The notes under the pieces were generated by a model. That model was not told the origin of the DNA and made no database searches. It saw only the letters and a program-made list of their open reading frames with translations. This document shows, one piece after another, positions 25,590 through 64,000 of a stretch of DNA of 64,000 bases; positions within the stretch are counted from its first letter, which is position 1; the number at the start of each line of letters is the position of its first letter. The position numbers were made by a program, and so were the translations under genes. The stretch is from Sycobia sp. Sy_11 (taxonomy: Eukaryota > Arthropoda > Insecta > Hymenoptera > Epichrysomallidae), in the NCBI GenBank assembly GCA_018907035.1, contig JACCIC010000036.1, positions 1,257,001 to 1,321,000 on the forward strand, read 5' to 3'.

Positions 25590-26060
25590 ATTTGTAGGTT
25601 AGAATGAGGAAAAATATTTTTCTTCTTACCACATCTATTCTTTAGCGCATGACGAGCACCTTCTAATGCAGATTGAACGACTTTGTGCGAATATTTACCT
25701 GGTTTTATTGAATTTTTAGTTGCAGATATTTCACTTCCTGAATTTTAGTTCGAATCCTGTTTTTGGTTTCAATTTCATTTCATTGCACAAAACCAAGAGC
25801 AGATAGTTCTTCAGCAAGACTGTTTTTTTTTTACTGTAACACGTTGCTATGGTTTATCAGCAAAGTTTGTGTCGTCATTTTATATATTTTTTATAGTAGT
25901 CAATATCGCGTTATATACATGCTTCATCAAGTGGATTTATTTCGGGATCAAATTTTTTAATCGTTGCTTTAATTTCATTCTAAGATTGCAGTAGTCATAT
26001 TTTAGAACTAGCATTTCGAATGGCAAGTTGGTGATTAGATTATCTAGCCAACCTCTATCA
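25590..26060 (-). pseudogene. Relic of a parvovirus-VP1-type phospholipase-A2-like domain gene
   Basis: On the minus strand, frames broken by stops and shifts together carry the landmarks of the PLA2-like domain known from parvoviral VP1 and from arthropod mobile-element proteins. In order: GWLDNLITNLPFE then a Tyr-Cys pair (26,052-25,985); DPEINPLDEAC followed by an Asp where the catalytic HD pair should be (about 25,945-25,900); and a basic helix KVVQSALEGARHALKNRCGK (about 25,680-25,620). The glycine-rich calcium loop after the Tyr-Cys and the catalytic His are lost, so it cannot be active. It is probably a fragment of an endogenous virus-like or Maverick-like element. The assignment is by eye. 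Confidence 0.5.
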
Positions 26061-26574
26061 TGTTTCAATTGTTTTCGAGATTTGTGAACAATGATATTTG
26101 ACTGCAAATATATAACTGATGATAAGATATTTAAAACCTGTTTTTATATCTTGTAAATGTTAAAATTTGTTATATCGATATGTGGAAAACGAACAGCGAC
26201 TGTATTATTGAAAGTCTAATAACAAGTTGGATATCATACATAGCGCAAATCCGTGGAAGATTAATCAAATTAAGGAATCTCTAACCGTAAAAAAGATCCG
26301 GACTGGTCACTAAAATCATACCCAGTAATTTTTGAATGTAGTCGACAAATTATAAGACTAGAAGTTAAAATAAACACATATTTACTGACGGCTCTGTTAC
26401 TGAGAACTCTCTCCAAGAGCTTTGAAAATGTTTGTTGTGCTTTTTCATCTAATGATAAGATACCTTCACGAAAATGCTTCAAATGACAATCGAAGAGAAA
26501 TAGCGATTCGTATCCTTTGATGAGAATTGAGATTCGTACTCCTTGTAAGGCTAGTTCTGAAATCTTAAATGTAG

Positions 26575-26830
26575 AAATCCTTAGCTCATACATTTCTAGA
26601 TCATGAATTCCAAAACCATCATCTCATGCTTGTGAATCTGACTTGCATATCCTTAGCCGATAAACCCAAAGCCTATGATCTCAGCGACGTAAACCCTAAT
26701 TCCGTGAACTTGAATTCGATAAACTCAAATCAATAAATTCTTAGCCCATAAATATAAACAGCAATCTCATAAACATCTAGTTTATGTATCCCAACTCATA
26801 AATCCTACTCATAAATCAAGAATCTTAAAA
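26575..26830. repeat. Degenerate short tandem repeat around CTTAGCCCATAAA
   Basis: Variants of a roughly 13-25 bp unit (CTTAGCTCATAC, CTTAGCCGATAAAC, CTTAGCCCATAAA, CTCATAAACAT, CTCATAAATCC) recur about every 15-85 bp. The exact 15-mer TTCTTAGCCCATAAA at 26,738-26,752 also occurs at 43,674-43,688, so the family is dispersed. Confidence 0.45.
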
Positions 26831-27905
26831 ATATTAAAAACTAAATTATCGTTTTAAATATTTAATAATTTTATAATTTTTTTCAGCGATAAACAATATT
26901 TATCATGTAATCAATATTTATCAAACAATGTTTATTAGTACTATTTTACTTATAATTTCGTTTAAATTAGTTATCTATATTTCATAATTAAAAATATATA
27001 TTTGCAAAAGTAAAAGCAATTTTAGGAAATTATGAAAATTTATTTTAATTCAAATGGAGTATAGGTCAAAATATAAAACAGAAAAACTAGTTTTTCGTGT
27101 ATTTTATAAAACCTCTTTTTTATTGATGCTTTTTTCGACAAATGTGGACCGATACACACGCACTTGCATACTTGATCTTCGGTTCAATAATTCTTAGAAT
27201 TGAACTCCATAGCGTCAGTTTTACGAAGATACACGAAACTTAACTTATTTTTATGTGCAATAAACGAAATTTACTTCATATAGCGTGTTGGATGATATTC
27301 AGAAGCGTCGTATGCCAGAGATCATCTTGCTTTTACCAGTTCAACATCGTGTCGAACAATGTGTGATTGTAACGCATTTTTATTATATGATTAAGTTGTT
27401 CCTATTCCCAACAAATTTCTCGTATCTTAATGTAACATTATTCCTTCGCAAAATAATCTGTCCAACTTATGTTATTTATGATATGCTATATTTAATTTAT
27501 TTCGATATAACACGTCTGCGCAATATTTTATCGACATTCTTCAACATCGCATTACATTCACCGAAAACAAATTTTATATGGAAATGCACACACGACTTAA
27601 TGTTTCTAAACTATCTTATTGACAATAATAAATAATTCAGATTTGTGTAATTTTTGTCTCCAAAAATTCCAGCTTCCCTATCATTTTTCGTCTCTTTTGC
27701 TATAAATAAGTTTTGTTTGCATTGATTAAACTCGGTTTCGTTTATCGGGTAGCATATAATGCTGAAATGCAAGTTAAAAACTCAAAGCTCAACTGCTTGA
27801 TTTTTAACACGCTTAAGCCTTCCCTTATGCGTAATATTGACAAACCATCAATCACGGGGGTGATTGTGTTTTTTCAAAAAAAAACTCTTATCTCGACCAA
27901 ACATT

Positions 27906-27937
27906 ACACACACACACACACACCCACACCCACACCC

Positions 27938-27984
<47 letters not shown>
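27906..27984. repeat. (CA)n microsatellite with CACACC units
   Basis: CA repeats interrupted by CACCCA hexamers in the middle. Confidence 0.95.
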
Positions 27985-27987
<3 letters not shown>

Positions 27988-28681
27988 ATTTGTTATTCTC
28001 CATGTTCATTACTTCTTTTTCTTTCTGCTGCTATTTCTGCACTTTTCTTAGCTGTGAAAACTAAAAACAATGATGCATTGAAAAGGAAAAATAGAACGTG
28101 TCCGATTGTCATCGACCGTCGGTTGTTGACATTAATTTGACCGAGGACTATCGTCAGTCCTTTGTCTCTTTTAATGCGAAGCCAACAGAAAATTTTACAC
28201 ACCTAAATTCGCTGTGGGGCAAGTATACAAATACCAAAATATGAAGAATGAATTCCTTCGGAAACCGGATGCTCCATTATTTAAATGGCGAGTGAAATTT
28301 GTACCGCGCTTCTCTACACACATATCGTACATAAATTCAAAATTGACATTTCTTACTTTATAGTCAACTTATCCATTGAATCCTATCGCTGGAAGAGAAA
28401 ACATTTTTTGAAAAGAAAAAAATAATCGCGCGATCTTATATATACGAATCACTTGTTACGTAATATATTGAGCGATCACTTTTATACAACGCCCGCGTTC
28501 TATACATATACAACATATAAATCTATAATATATACTCTTTCAGAGACAAAAACACACACAGCGCCCACACTGACACCCATACACAGACGCGCGCATAGTT
28601 CAGTTATCATCAGTTGTTTTTATGCTAAGATCAGCAGTGTGAGGCGGAGGAGGAGAAGGAAACACAAACTGCCCTGTATAA

Positions 28682-28770
<89 letters not shown>
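28682..28770. repeat. (TA)n microsatellite
   Basis: About 44 TA units with a single CA interruption near 28,722. Confidence 0.95.
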
Positions 28771-28773
<3 letters not shown>

Positions 28774-28949
28774 TGGTTTCATTTAAAAAGCCGCTATCAT
28801 CAGCGGACAATGAATTTTTAGTCAATTCTCTATTATATATAGTACCTAGAAGGAAGTCGTTGGGCGTTATGCATCACTCGTGGATCATGCACCCGGAACA
28901 CGCAAAACCGTGATATGTTGCTTATTAAATGTGGATAGGTGTAATCAAC

Positions 28950-28988
28950 TCTTTCTCTCTTTCTCTCTCTCTCTCCCTCTCTCTCTCA
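28950..28988. repeat. (CT)n microsatellite
   Basis: Imperfect CT run. Confidence 0.9.
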
Positions 28989-29345
28989 GTTACCTTATAA
29001 AAACAGCTGAAAATAAATTATTTAATTATGTACAATGAATCTGCGTTACACTACTGAATCATATATGCATATATATGTATCTAAACTGTTTATTGCCACA
29101 TATATGTCGTTCAATTCAATTTATGCACGCGCCCCAAGGTTGCAGCGTTACACTGGTCAGAAATGCTCTTTCATACTCTCAATCTCTTTCTTCAAGCGCA
29201 CATAGGAAACGCGTGAACACTTCTTTAAGCGTGTCGAAAGATTAAATGATTGGATTGGATAGACTCTTATTATAGACTTTGCAAATGTACATAATAGAAA
29301 TACTATCATGTATAGTAATAAATGTAAAATCAAAATAAATGTAAA

Positions 29346-29374
29346 ATAATAATAATAACAACAACAACAATAAC

Positions 29375-29453
<79 letters not shown>
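29346..29453. repeat. (AAT)n/(AAC)n trinucleotide microsatellite
   Basis: Mostly AAT units with a block of AAC units on the left; about 100 bp. Confidence 0.95.
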
Positions 29454-31864
29454 GTACACATTGTTTTGCTCGTACACCATATTATAAGCTTTATCCATAT
29501 ACGTCGTAGATTTCATTTTCTTTTTCATACAGACTTTTATTTATAATCTTCCCATATACAGAATTAGCTAGTCTGTCTTGCTAATCTTGTGCATTCTACG
29601 TCTTTTGTATTAATATAAATATACGCAATGCAATGATTTTGGAGGAAGTTATATCAGGATTGTAAATGGAGGATTTATATATGGAGACTGTACAAGATCT
29701 TGAACTCTCAGTGACAGAATGTGCTTCATATAATGATACAATCAGCTATTCGTATAATTAACGAGCGTTTTTTATTCGTTTTTCTTAGATATTTCTCTTT
29801 CTTAAATATAATTTATATATTTACACCCAACGTATGCGGGATTTATCTGTCATAAGTTCTGCTCACGTAAAATTTGGGATTATATAAAATATCGTGTAAT
29901 ACTTATAGATTGAAATTAAACATTAAAGCAATAGAATTAATAAAAAAGATGGAGTTTTTCACCAAACGCTTCAGCATTGCATTCCTCTGCAGATAATTCG
30001 TGCCTAATCTCGTTCTTTTTCTTTGTTCATTTCCGCTTTTGATTCAAATCTTGGCGAATAATTAGTGATATCACGCGTTTATTCACTTGCAAGAAGAATC
30101 TCTTTACCAAGGAGAGACCACAACATTTAGGTGATGGTTTTGGTGTAGATTAAGCGAGGTAAAACTGATTACTTCTAAACTGAGCCTTGTACTTTATAAG
30201 ACCTTCATGCTCTTTCATTCTCAAGATATGGTACGTATTTTAAATAAAAATTAGCACTTTTTTCTAATTAACTGATTAAAAAGATTGTTTTCAACGAAAA
30301 TCTGTATTTTAGCATGGAATTCCAACAACGAATAATATTTCAAACAAAATGTACCCATGAACCTGTATCTACAGATGTTTACTTTTTTAGTAATTGTCAC
30401 TTGGAAGTTGGCTACATTTAGCACGTTAATGAGTGATTATCTGCCCAACTAACATGTTTAAAAATTTATCTAGATTTAATTGACAATAATTAAGAAACCG
30501 AAAACTTCAGGGCATAAAGGTGTTACTAATTTCTTTAATAACGTACGATTTCTTGAGAATGGAATGTTGAGATATTAACATTTTACAGGGGTCATTTAGT
30601 CGGTAATCATATTCACCTTTCTCGATCCAAACAAAATCTATCAGCCATATGCTCTAATCTCTAGTTGCAAGTGTATTCATGGTTTTCTTTAAATAAACAT
30701 TATAGTCATTATGATTTTTATGCCATTATCTGAAGCTTTATCTTTTGAATGAAATTCAATTACACAGAACATGAGATATTTAACATTGGAAAAACTCGAC
30801 TCATATATAGTATTACATCGGTACAGTTCGTTTCCTTAAGCGCACTATAGTTATTCTTTATGCTTCAGAGTTTTCATTCTATCATTCATTTGATTTTATT
30901 CTTTTTATCCCTAAAAAGTAAAGTATTCGTAACTCTTTTAGAAAAATCTGTACGAGACGTAAGTGTATCCCTTTATACAGTTACTATACAGCACAGAAGA
31001 CTGTAAAAAGCTTCTTTAAAATTTTAGAAAATTTAACGACATAGTCAATTGCGCAGAATTATTACTTTTCTTTAATTTGTTTATTGACAAAATGATTTTG
31101 TTTTGAAATTAGGTCATCTCGCTAGACGAAAGTCATTTATTAATTAGAATAGACGGTATATAGCAATACATATTTTCTTTTTCCTTTTTAATCTTTGTGA
31201 TATGAAGCTCCGATAGCCCTTTAATTAATAAAAACGAAATTGCTTGATATTAGTTCATCGTATTGCGACATTATTAAGAATTTTTAATATTCTATATTTT
31301 TATTGTTGTTAAAGTAATAGTTAGTGTAATCTATCATTCACACAAAACACACATATGAATGATTCTTTTTGCACGTTGTTTCTTTACATATTTAATCGAT
31401 CGATATGTTAAGTGCGATAAAATACCGTACTATACAGCGCTTGAATTAATTTTATTGATTTTATCATGCAATTATAATTATATCTTAAATGTTGATGGTT
31501 AATAACTGGCCAATCATTAAATACAACAATTTCCTTTCGAATACATGTTTTCCATTTTGCTTTTGAGAATTAGCAGTATTAGTCAGAATTTCAAATTCAA
31601 TAAAAGTCATCAATAGCGAAAACAGTATTAATAAAATTTCAATAAAAATGGAGAAGGAACGATTAGCCAGCTATATCGTGATCTTGAAACTTTCTGGTAA
31701 GCTAAGATTATTTACAAATAAAAATTCCTTTGCGCATCGCTGTCGTGAGTGTGCTCGCTTTTTCATGGTGTAAATATTTATATTCTTTCTTATATTTATT
31801 TCTACTACTATAATATATATCTATCTATTTATGTATATATGTATATATATTTATATTCATACAT

Positions 31865-31865
<1 letters not shown>

Positions 31866-31922
<57 letters not shown>
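31866..31922. repeat. (TA)n microsatellite
   Basis: Pure AT/TA run with related TATATG units on its left. Confidence 0.95.
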
Positions 31923-31927
<5 letters not shown>

Positions 31928-32676
31928 TTGTCCAAGAAAATAACACTTGTACAAAATTGACTATCGCCGATTGCTTCTATGATGTGTTTGGGAATGGTGC
32001 TTTAAAATAATTTTTTTTTCACGGAGTCGCGCAATGACAGACTTCTTCTTTTAGCATTATAATGCGTAATTTATCTACCTATGCATGATAGTGACTTATG
32101 CGTGACTGAAGCGTTGGCAAAATCTAAATTAGATCTTCTTGAAGTAAAAAAAATGAAATAAAGCTGCAGAGCAAATGTTTAAGAAAAACTATTTGATGAA
32201 TAATATTTTTAATTTTGTCGTATATAGTGTAATCGAGCGTATGATTTTCTAATGATAGAAGATTTGCCTTGGCCGCATAAGTCCTGAATGTTCTAATAAT
32301 ATATTGAAAGTGATACATTAATGTCCATTATGAACAAATATTTAACGATATCATTTTTTAATTGCACATTTAAATTATCAAATTATCAAATTATCAATAA
32401 AAAATATTAAATTAATCCCTATAAATAATGTTTATAAAGCTTGAAAAATTTAAACGCAATTATGGATGATTTTAGAAATCAATAACTTAATTCTTGTATA
32501 GAATTTGAGTATATATTTTAGTGAAATAAGCAAATATTATCAACCCAGAAATCACACATAAATCACGTTAACGTGTAGTATAATTACATTTATTTTTTAA
32601 ATCACTTTATTGGATTTTCTCCCACGACAGCTATTTATTATTAGTTTTTTTTTTACATTTACGATATGATGTGTAC

Positions 32677-32744
32677 CTTCATCAGGTCCAGGACGTTTTT
32701 CATCTGAGATTTTTCCATTTCCTTGAGTAAACTTCTCAGCTTTG
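32677..32744 (-). CDS. Unassigned small exon-like block
   Basis: Minus strand: acceptor AATCTATTTAG before 32,744, then 68 nt encoding KAEKFTQGNGKISDEKRPGP and DE in the open frame, then donor GAAG|GTACAC at 32,677/32,676. Both ends are good splice matches and the residues look coding (Lys/Glu/Gly-rich with a KR). No flanking exon was identified. It lies downstream of the pikachurin stop on the same strand, so it would belong to another gene or to an alternative transcript. Confidence 0.3.
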
Positions 32745-33882
32745 CTAAATAGATTATATATTTAATGTTACATCTCGACTTATTCTTTTTTTCTTGTACT
32801 CTCCAAGTTTAATCATAACGTTTTCCTTTTTTTCTCGCGAGTGCAGGAAGCTCGTATTTGAAGCACATTAAATAATTTGAAAACATATTTTCCTTCTTTG
32901 TCAGAGCAATTTCATTTGAAAGAAACGCGTAAATAATGAGAATAGAATATTAATTTCGAAACAACGTTTAATTTATAAGTTTTAAGAATGGATATTTGAA
33001 AATATATTTACCGATCTACATTATCAGCAATATTGCGCATTTTCATAAAATTCCGAAGAAAATGTTTCGTCTCAAAATTAAAACTTTGAAAACTTTTTAC
33101 ATTTCGAAAACAAAGAATACTAAAATAATAGTATTCGATCTGTAAAGAAAAAATTCCGAATCACGAGTACATAAACAACTTTTGACACATTAATTTTATA
33201 TTCTTCTTTACTTGAGTTAGATCTGTACAAATCGCTTGAATCACGTATTCTTTCGATTATATCCATCATCGACCGAAGATGTTTTATGCACTACACTGAA
33301 TTAGGTGAAATGGTGTATCTTTCAATGACTTCTTGATGAATGATTCAATAATGCTTAGTCATTTGCGTATTACATTAATTTAAATGTAAACCAAGTCATC
33401 GACTATGAATTCTTTCTATAAATGTAATCGATTTTTATTTTACTGTAATTTCAACTAAATGTATGATGACATTATTTTTATTTTAACTAGTATTTTTTAA
33501 CAATTAACAAAAAAATCACGAAAATGCATTATAAAAAATGTGTACCCGAAGAGCCATATAAATAGAACGAAGCAGGAAGATAAGAAGTGGGATATTTTAT
33601 GGAAAAATAATCGAGCCTCATGCACACATATACATTTACACTACATCATCATAAGGGGTTTCATTCTCAGCCCATGATCTATTTATTATAGAAAATACAC
33701 TACCATATCGATTCTATTTAGAGCAGCTTATCGGTACATGTATAAACTACGTTGTACCTCATTGATCGTGACTGAAAAAATAAAACCATTCATTGCTACG
33801 TCTTTTGGGAAATTAGTCAGACTTCAGTGCGTTTTTCTTATTAGCCCAACTAATGAGTCTCGCTCTATACGGCCAAATCTAA

Positions 33883-34098
33883 GGGAAGTCTTTCTCAATT
33901 AATGACAATATATCGGATATTGACGCGATAGTAAAGAAAAGGACGAAGTTGTCGAGAGAGGCGTATCTGGCGAAACATGTAAAGTATCTCGTTAACAAGG
34001 GAAACCTGAAGAAAGACATCGAGAGAGACGTCGAAGCACAACTCCTTTCTCCCATCTCACGCGCTTGCGTCTCGTTACGCGTTAGTACTTTTCGCTAA
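33883..34098 (+). other. Plus-strand open stretch of about 71 codons, unrecognised
   Basis: Between TAA at 33,880 and TAA at 34,096-34,098 the plus strand is open and reads like a charged helical segment (DIDAIVKKRTKLSREAYLAK, VKYLVNKGNLKKDIERDVEA) without an ATG. It overlaps the region just past the pikachurin 3' UTR on the other strand. No family is recognised. Confidence 0.2.
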
Positions 34099-34205
34099 TG
34101 CCAGTATTACAGAGGAACTTTGTCCTCTAAATTTTGTTTGCCAGGATTGGAAGGGGGAGTCGGAAAGATTTCTCGCGAGTATATTTACAATTCGCTGACT
34201 AGAAA

Positions 34206-34211
34206 TTTATT
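34206..34211 (-). terminator. Candidate poly(A) signal for the pikachurin-like gene
   Basis: AATAAA read on the minus strand about 266 nt past the stop codon; the first canonical hexamer I see downstream. Confidence 0.4.
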
Positions 34212-34476
34212 TAAATTTGTATTACCAATATACTTTGTTTCATCGTTTCCCTTATTTTTTACTCTGCCTCATATATCTATTCCTTTGTTTTTTTATGTCT
34301 TTCTAGTCATTAAGGATGCACGGTTCGCATTTATCCCACGTTTTTTTTTTGTTTTTCTGTACAATAGTGAGTTACGTCCCATTATTCTGCTGGTCTATCC
34401 CCCCTCACCCATTTCTGCTGCCTTATCGCTGTCCGATAAATTTTCGCTCGATGGACAGCTAGAACTCTTCGGGAAC

Positions 34477-61672
<27,196 letters not shown>

Positions 61673-61753
61673 CTGGCACGAGAGAGGCCGAAATTGATTA
61701 TTTATTATTAAGTCGACAAGACGATTGCTGTTCGTCTGTCTTTACACGATTTG

Positions 61754-61805
<52 letters not shown>

Positions 61806-64000
61806 ACACATTAAATCTTTTCTCACAACACATCTCTGAGAATAAACAAATTATAATTAGAAGAGATTTCTCTCTAATTAATAAACCAATACCCACAACA
61901 TGCTAACTGATCCCGGAATATTTAAGTCAGTCAGATGTATTTGCATTAGTATCATCATGGCTTGATTTCTATCAATAAGATAAGAATAATATCTAATATG
62001 TGGTCTGCCACGGATAGTTATAATTGTTTAATATGGAAACTCAATTGTTAAATAAGAAAATATGCGTGGGGTCTTGAGTCCAAAGATTTTGAACATATTT
62101 TCAAATTGCTCAGATAAAATCGTTTGCACACAATGCCCTTTGTCGAATCTAGCTTGTTGATAGTCGAAGACTTCATAAATCTCAAGAATATCTTTGACAT
62201 CAGTTTCGGTATTTTGATAAATGGGAAACAGGTCTGATATGTGAAAAGATGATCTGGTTCAAGATTTAGCAAATGGGCTATTCGATTTTTTTTTAATTTT
62301 GGTAACAAGAACGTGAAGAAAGTTGTATTTTATAGGTAAGTGAAGGGACTCAGAATGTTATAGATATTACATATTTTAATGAAGAATGATTTAGGTTCTC
62401 CAGACCTGTTACTTTAAATGAAGGTTGAAGTATAGTATTATACATCAGTTTCAGTAAATTTACTGAGTTCAAAAAAATGCTGCGTGGAATAAAAGTCAAA
62501 TTAGATGGTCACTTGAAAATCATTATCAGAGGAGCTCAGAAATCTGTTAATAATAGTTGCATAATACGCACTCAGAAAATGCGAAGTGATATTTAAAGGT
62601 AAATTTACTTCTGATTTAGTAAATATATCGATCGTAAGATATTTCATTAGTCAAGTAAACTAGAAGGAGATGCAAGCTTATTAGAAAGAATCTGCTAATT
62701 TCATAGAGAATATAAAATATTTTTAATTTGTAATTAAAGTCGCTTAAAAAATAAAAAATTATTAATCGGTATCATATTCTTACAAATTAAACAATTTTAT
62801 CATATGATTTCATTATGTTTCAACTATATGTTATGATTCAAGTTATTCAACTATAATCAATTTCGATAATACAATAAACCATAAACTTTAGTCATCGATA
62901 CAACCTAATTTTTTTATCGCATTTACTGACCTGAAAACTTTTGAAAGAGGTTCTTGTCAAAACAATATTTCAAAAATATTACAATTAGGTGAAGTGATTT
63001 GAGACAGAAGCCTTCGTTTTATAAATCGATAAGAATTAAAATTTTTTCTTGTTAATAATAAGATTTAGTTTTCAAATTAAATAAATTACTTATGTAAACG
63101 TTCAAAAAACGACGAGAACACTCATTAAAATTACCGGATCAAAAAAATATTAATCATTCATAAGAAAATTATTCTTATTATTAATAAGTAATTTATTTAA
63201 TTTTATTTATTTCACATATAAATTACAAGAAATGTTTTCACTTGTGTGTTTCCTTGCACTTTTGATTCCGCTTTACATACGAACATAACCTAACTCTGAA
63301 CGTACCACATCCACGCCGTTTTTGCCCAGGGTCTGACCTGTGGAGGGGGGAAAACCTATGGCCCAATCCAGTGCGACACATTCCAATTAGGTAAACCTGC
63401 TGCATAGCGGATGGTGTATTGAAACTTCTTGAATTTGGTAACCGTGTCACATTTTGTGCACACTGTATACGATACACAGCAGTATCTCTCTATATCTACT
63501 GATTTCGGAATATTTTCTGATAATATAATCATTCTTTTTAAAAGGAAAAAAATAATTACTAGCCAAGGAATCATATAAGATTAACAAAATAAATGACCAA
63601 AATATCCTAATTCGATTAAAATTAAAATTTTTATTTCCTAAGCAAGGAAATTCAAAACGGTTGTGTAAACCTTCTTATCCTACTAAACATATAACATATT
63701 TTGATTGATTGTTTGAAAGAGTAGATGGAAAGCGTTCGCGATGGGGAGCAAAAGTGGTTCGAAACGTTAGATAAAGCAAATACCTATATTCGGTTTACTA
63801 TTTGATGATGGGAGGGGGGCAATAAGATCATCATTTGATAATAACAATCTATTTATTATTTTCATTTTTATTTATTTTTTAGTAGTAATATTTATGTATC
63901 AGCTGCTATGGGAGTAATTGTACAGAAGGGCAATGTGACTACCATTACGATTATTTTACTAAGACTGTAAGACCGATAAAACTATTGATTTGTTTAGTGG
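61673..64000. other. Upstream intron of the pikachurin-like gene, right end of window
   Basis: (TA)n at about 61,754-61,802. A less AT-rich patch at 63,240-63,480 contains AACATAACCTAACTCTGAACG and a GGAGGGGGGAAAACC stretch, but none of its frames resembles LamG. The missing first half of LamG1 was not found here. Confidence 0.45.
61754..61802. repeat. (TA)n microsatellite
   Basis: Pure TA run about 80 bp upstream, in the gene sense, of the exon at 61,486-61,672. Confidence 0.95.

Larger units (their letters stand above)
26831..32676. other. Gene-poor stretch with long microsatellites
   Basis: Apart from the listed microsatellites, no exon was recognised. A plus-strand frame of 116 codons at 27,285-27,635 is hydrophobic and AT-driven after its first 40 codons, and I could not assign it. 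A 31-codon ATG frame lies at 29,666-29,761. Confidence 0.45.

Noticed and set aside
27285..27635. 116-codon plus-strand frame as a membrane protein gene
   Set aside because: Hydrophobicity follows from AT-rich codons; no splice, promoter or family support. Kept only as a note in the region description.
28453..28825. Tyr-Ile repeat frames on both strands
   Set aside because: Translation of (TA)n; no protein evidence.
29157..29528. Poly-Tyr frame
   Set aside because: Translation of the (AAT)n repeat; the flanks have no recognisable domain.
63238..63574. Upstream LamG1 exon of the pikachurin-like gene
   Set aside because: None of the minus-strand frames shows LamG strands or a donor of the required phase 0.

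Overview
This is a eukaryotic, AT-rich, intron-bearing and transposon-littered window. The protein-coding content (an insect-type HMG-CoA synthase, a Rab19-type GTPase, a pikachurin/EGFLAM-like matrix protein), the many (TA)n, (CA)n, (GA)n and (AAT)n microsatellites, and the Tc1/mariner, hAT and non-LTR relics point to an insect. A hymenopteran (parasitoid-wasp-like) genome is my best guess, by inference only. No bacterial genes, operons, CRISPR arrays or rRNA genes were seen.

Layout. 1-13.7 kb is gene-poor: AT-rich DNA with a hAT transposon relic (about 2.49-3.97 kb), an internally deleted LINE (about 4.25-5.89 kb), one exon-like open block near 7.4-7.55 kb, and an element bounded by fold-back inverted ends (10.07-11.48 kb) that carries a tRNA-like SINE head. 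13.7-14.66 kb is a CpG-rich promoter and leader block. 14,666-16,042 (+) is an intact single-exon HMG-CoA synthase. Tail-to-tail with it lies a five-exon Rab19 gene (minus strand, 19,543 to 18,297). 19.5-34.4 kb is again mostly gene-free: a tRNA-derived SINE (about 21.04-21.25 kb), a decayed RNase H-bearing LINE (21.4-24.4 kb), a relic of a parvovirus-VP1-type phospholipase-A2-like domain (25.6-26.1 kb), a degenerate tandem repeat, long microsatellites and one unexplained exon-like block (32,677-32,744).

From 61,672 down to 34,477 the minus strand carries the 3' part of one large gene. I assembled eight exons whose splice phases all agree (1,593 nt, 530 residues plus stop). They encode the C-terminal half of a LamG domain, EGF, LamG, EGF, LamG, then the stop codon. 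This order and the motifs match the C-terminal end of pikachurin (EGFLAM). The 5' exons lie beyond 64,000. Its introns hold CpG-rich islands, a palindromic (TA)n structure, a LINE fragment abutting a Tc1-like relic, and a mariner relic.

The three genes have no evident functional link: mevalonate-pathway synthesis in the cytosol, Golgi/vesicle traffic, and extracellular-matrix or synaptic adhesion. No clearly new biological system stands out. The items most worth a second look are the PLA2-like relic, the fold-back-ended element, the unassigned exon-like blocks, the unusual Rab19 C-terminus and the intronless HMG-CoA synthase.
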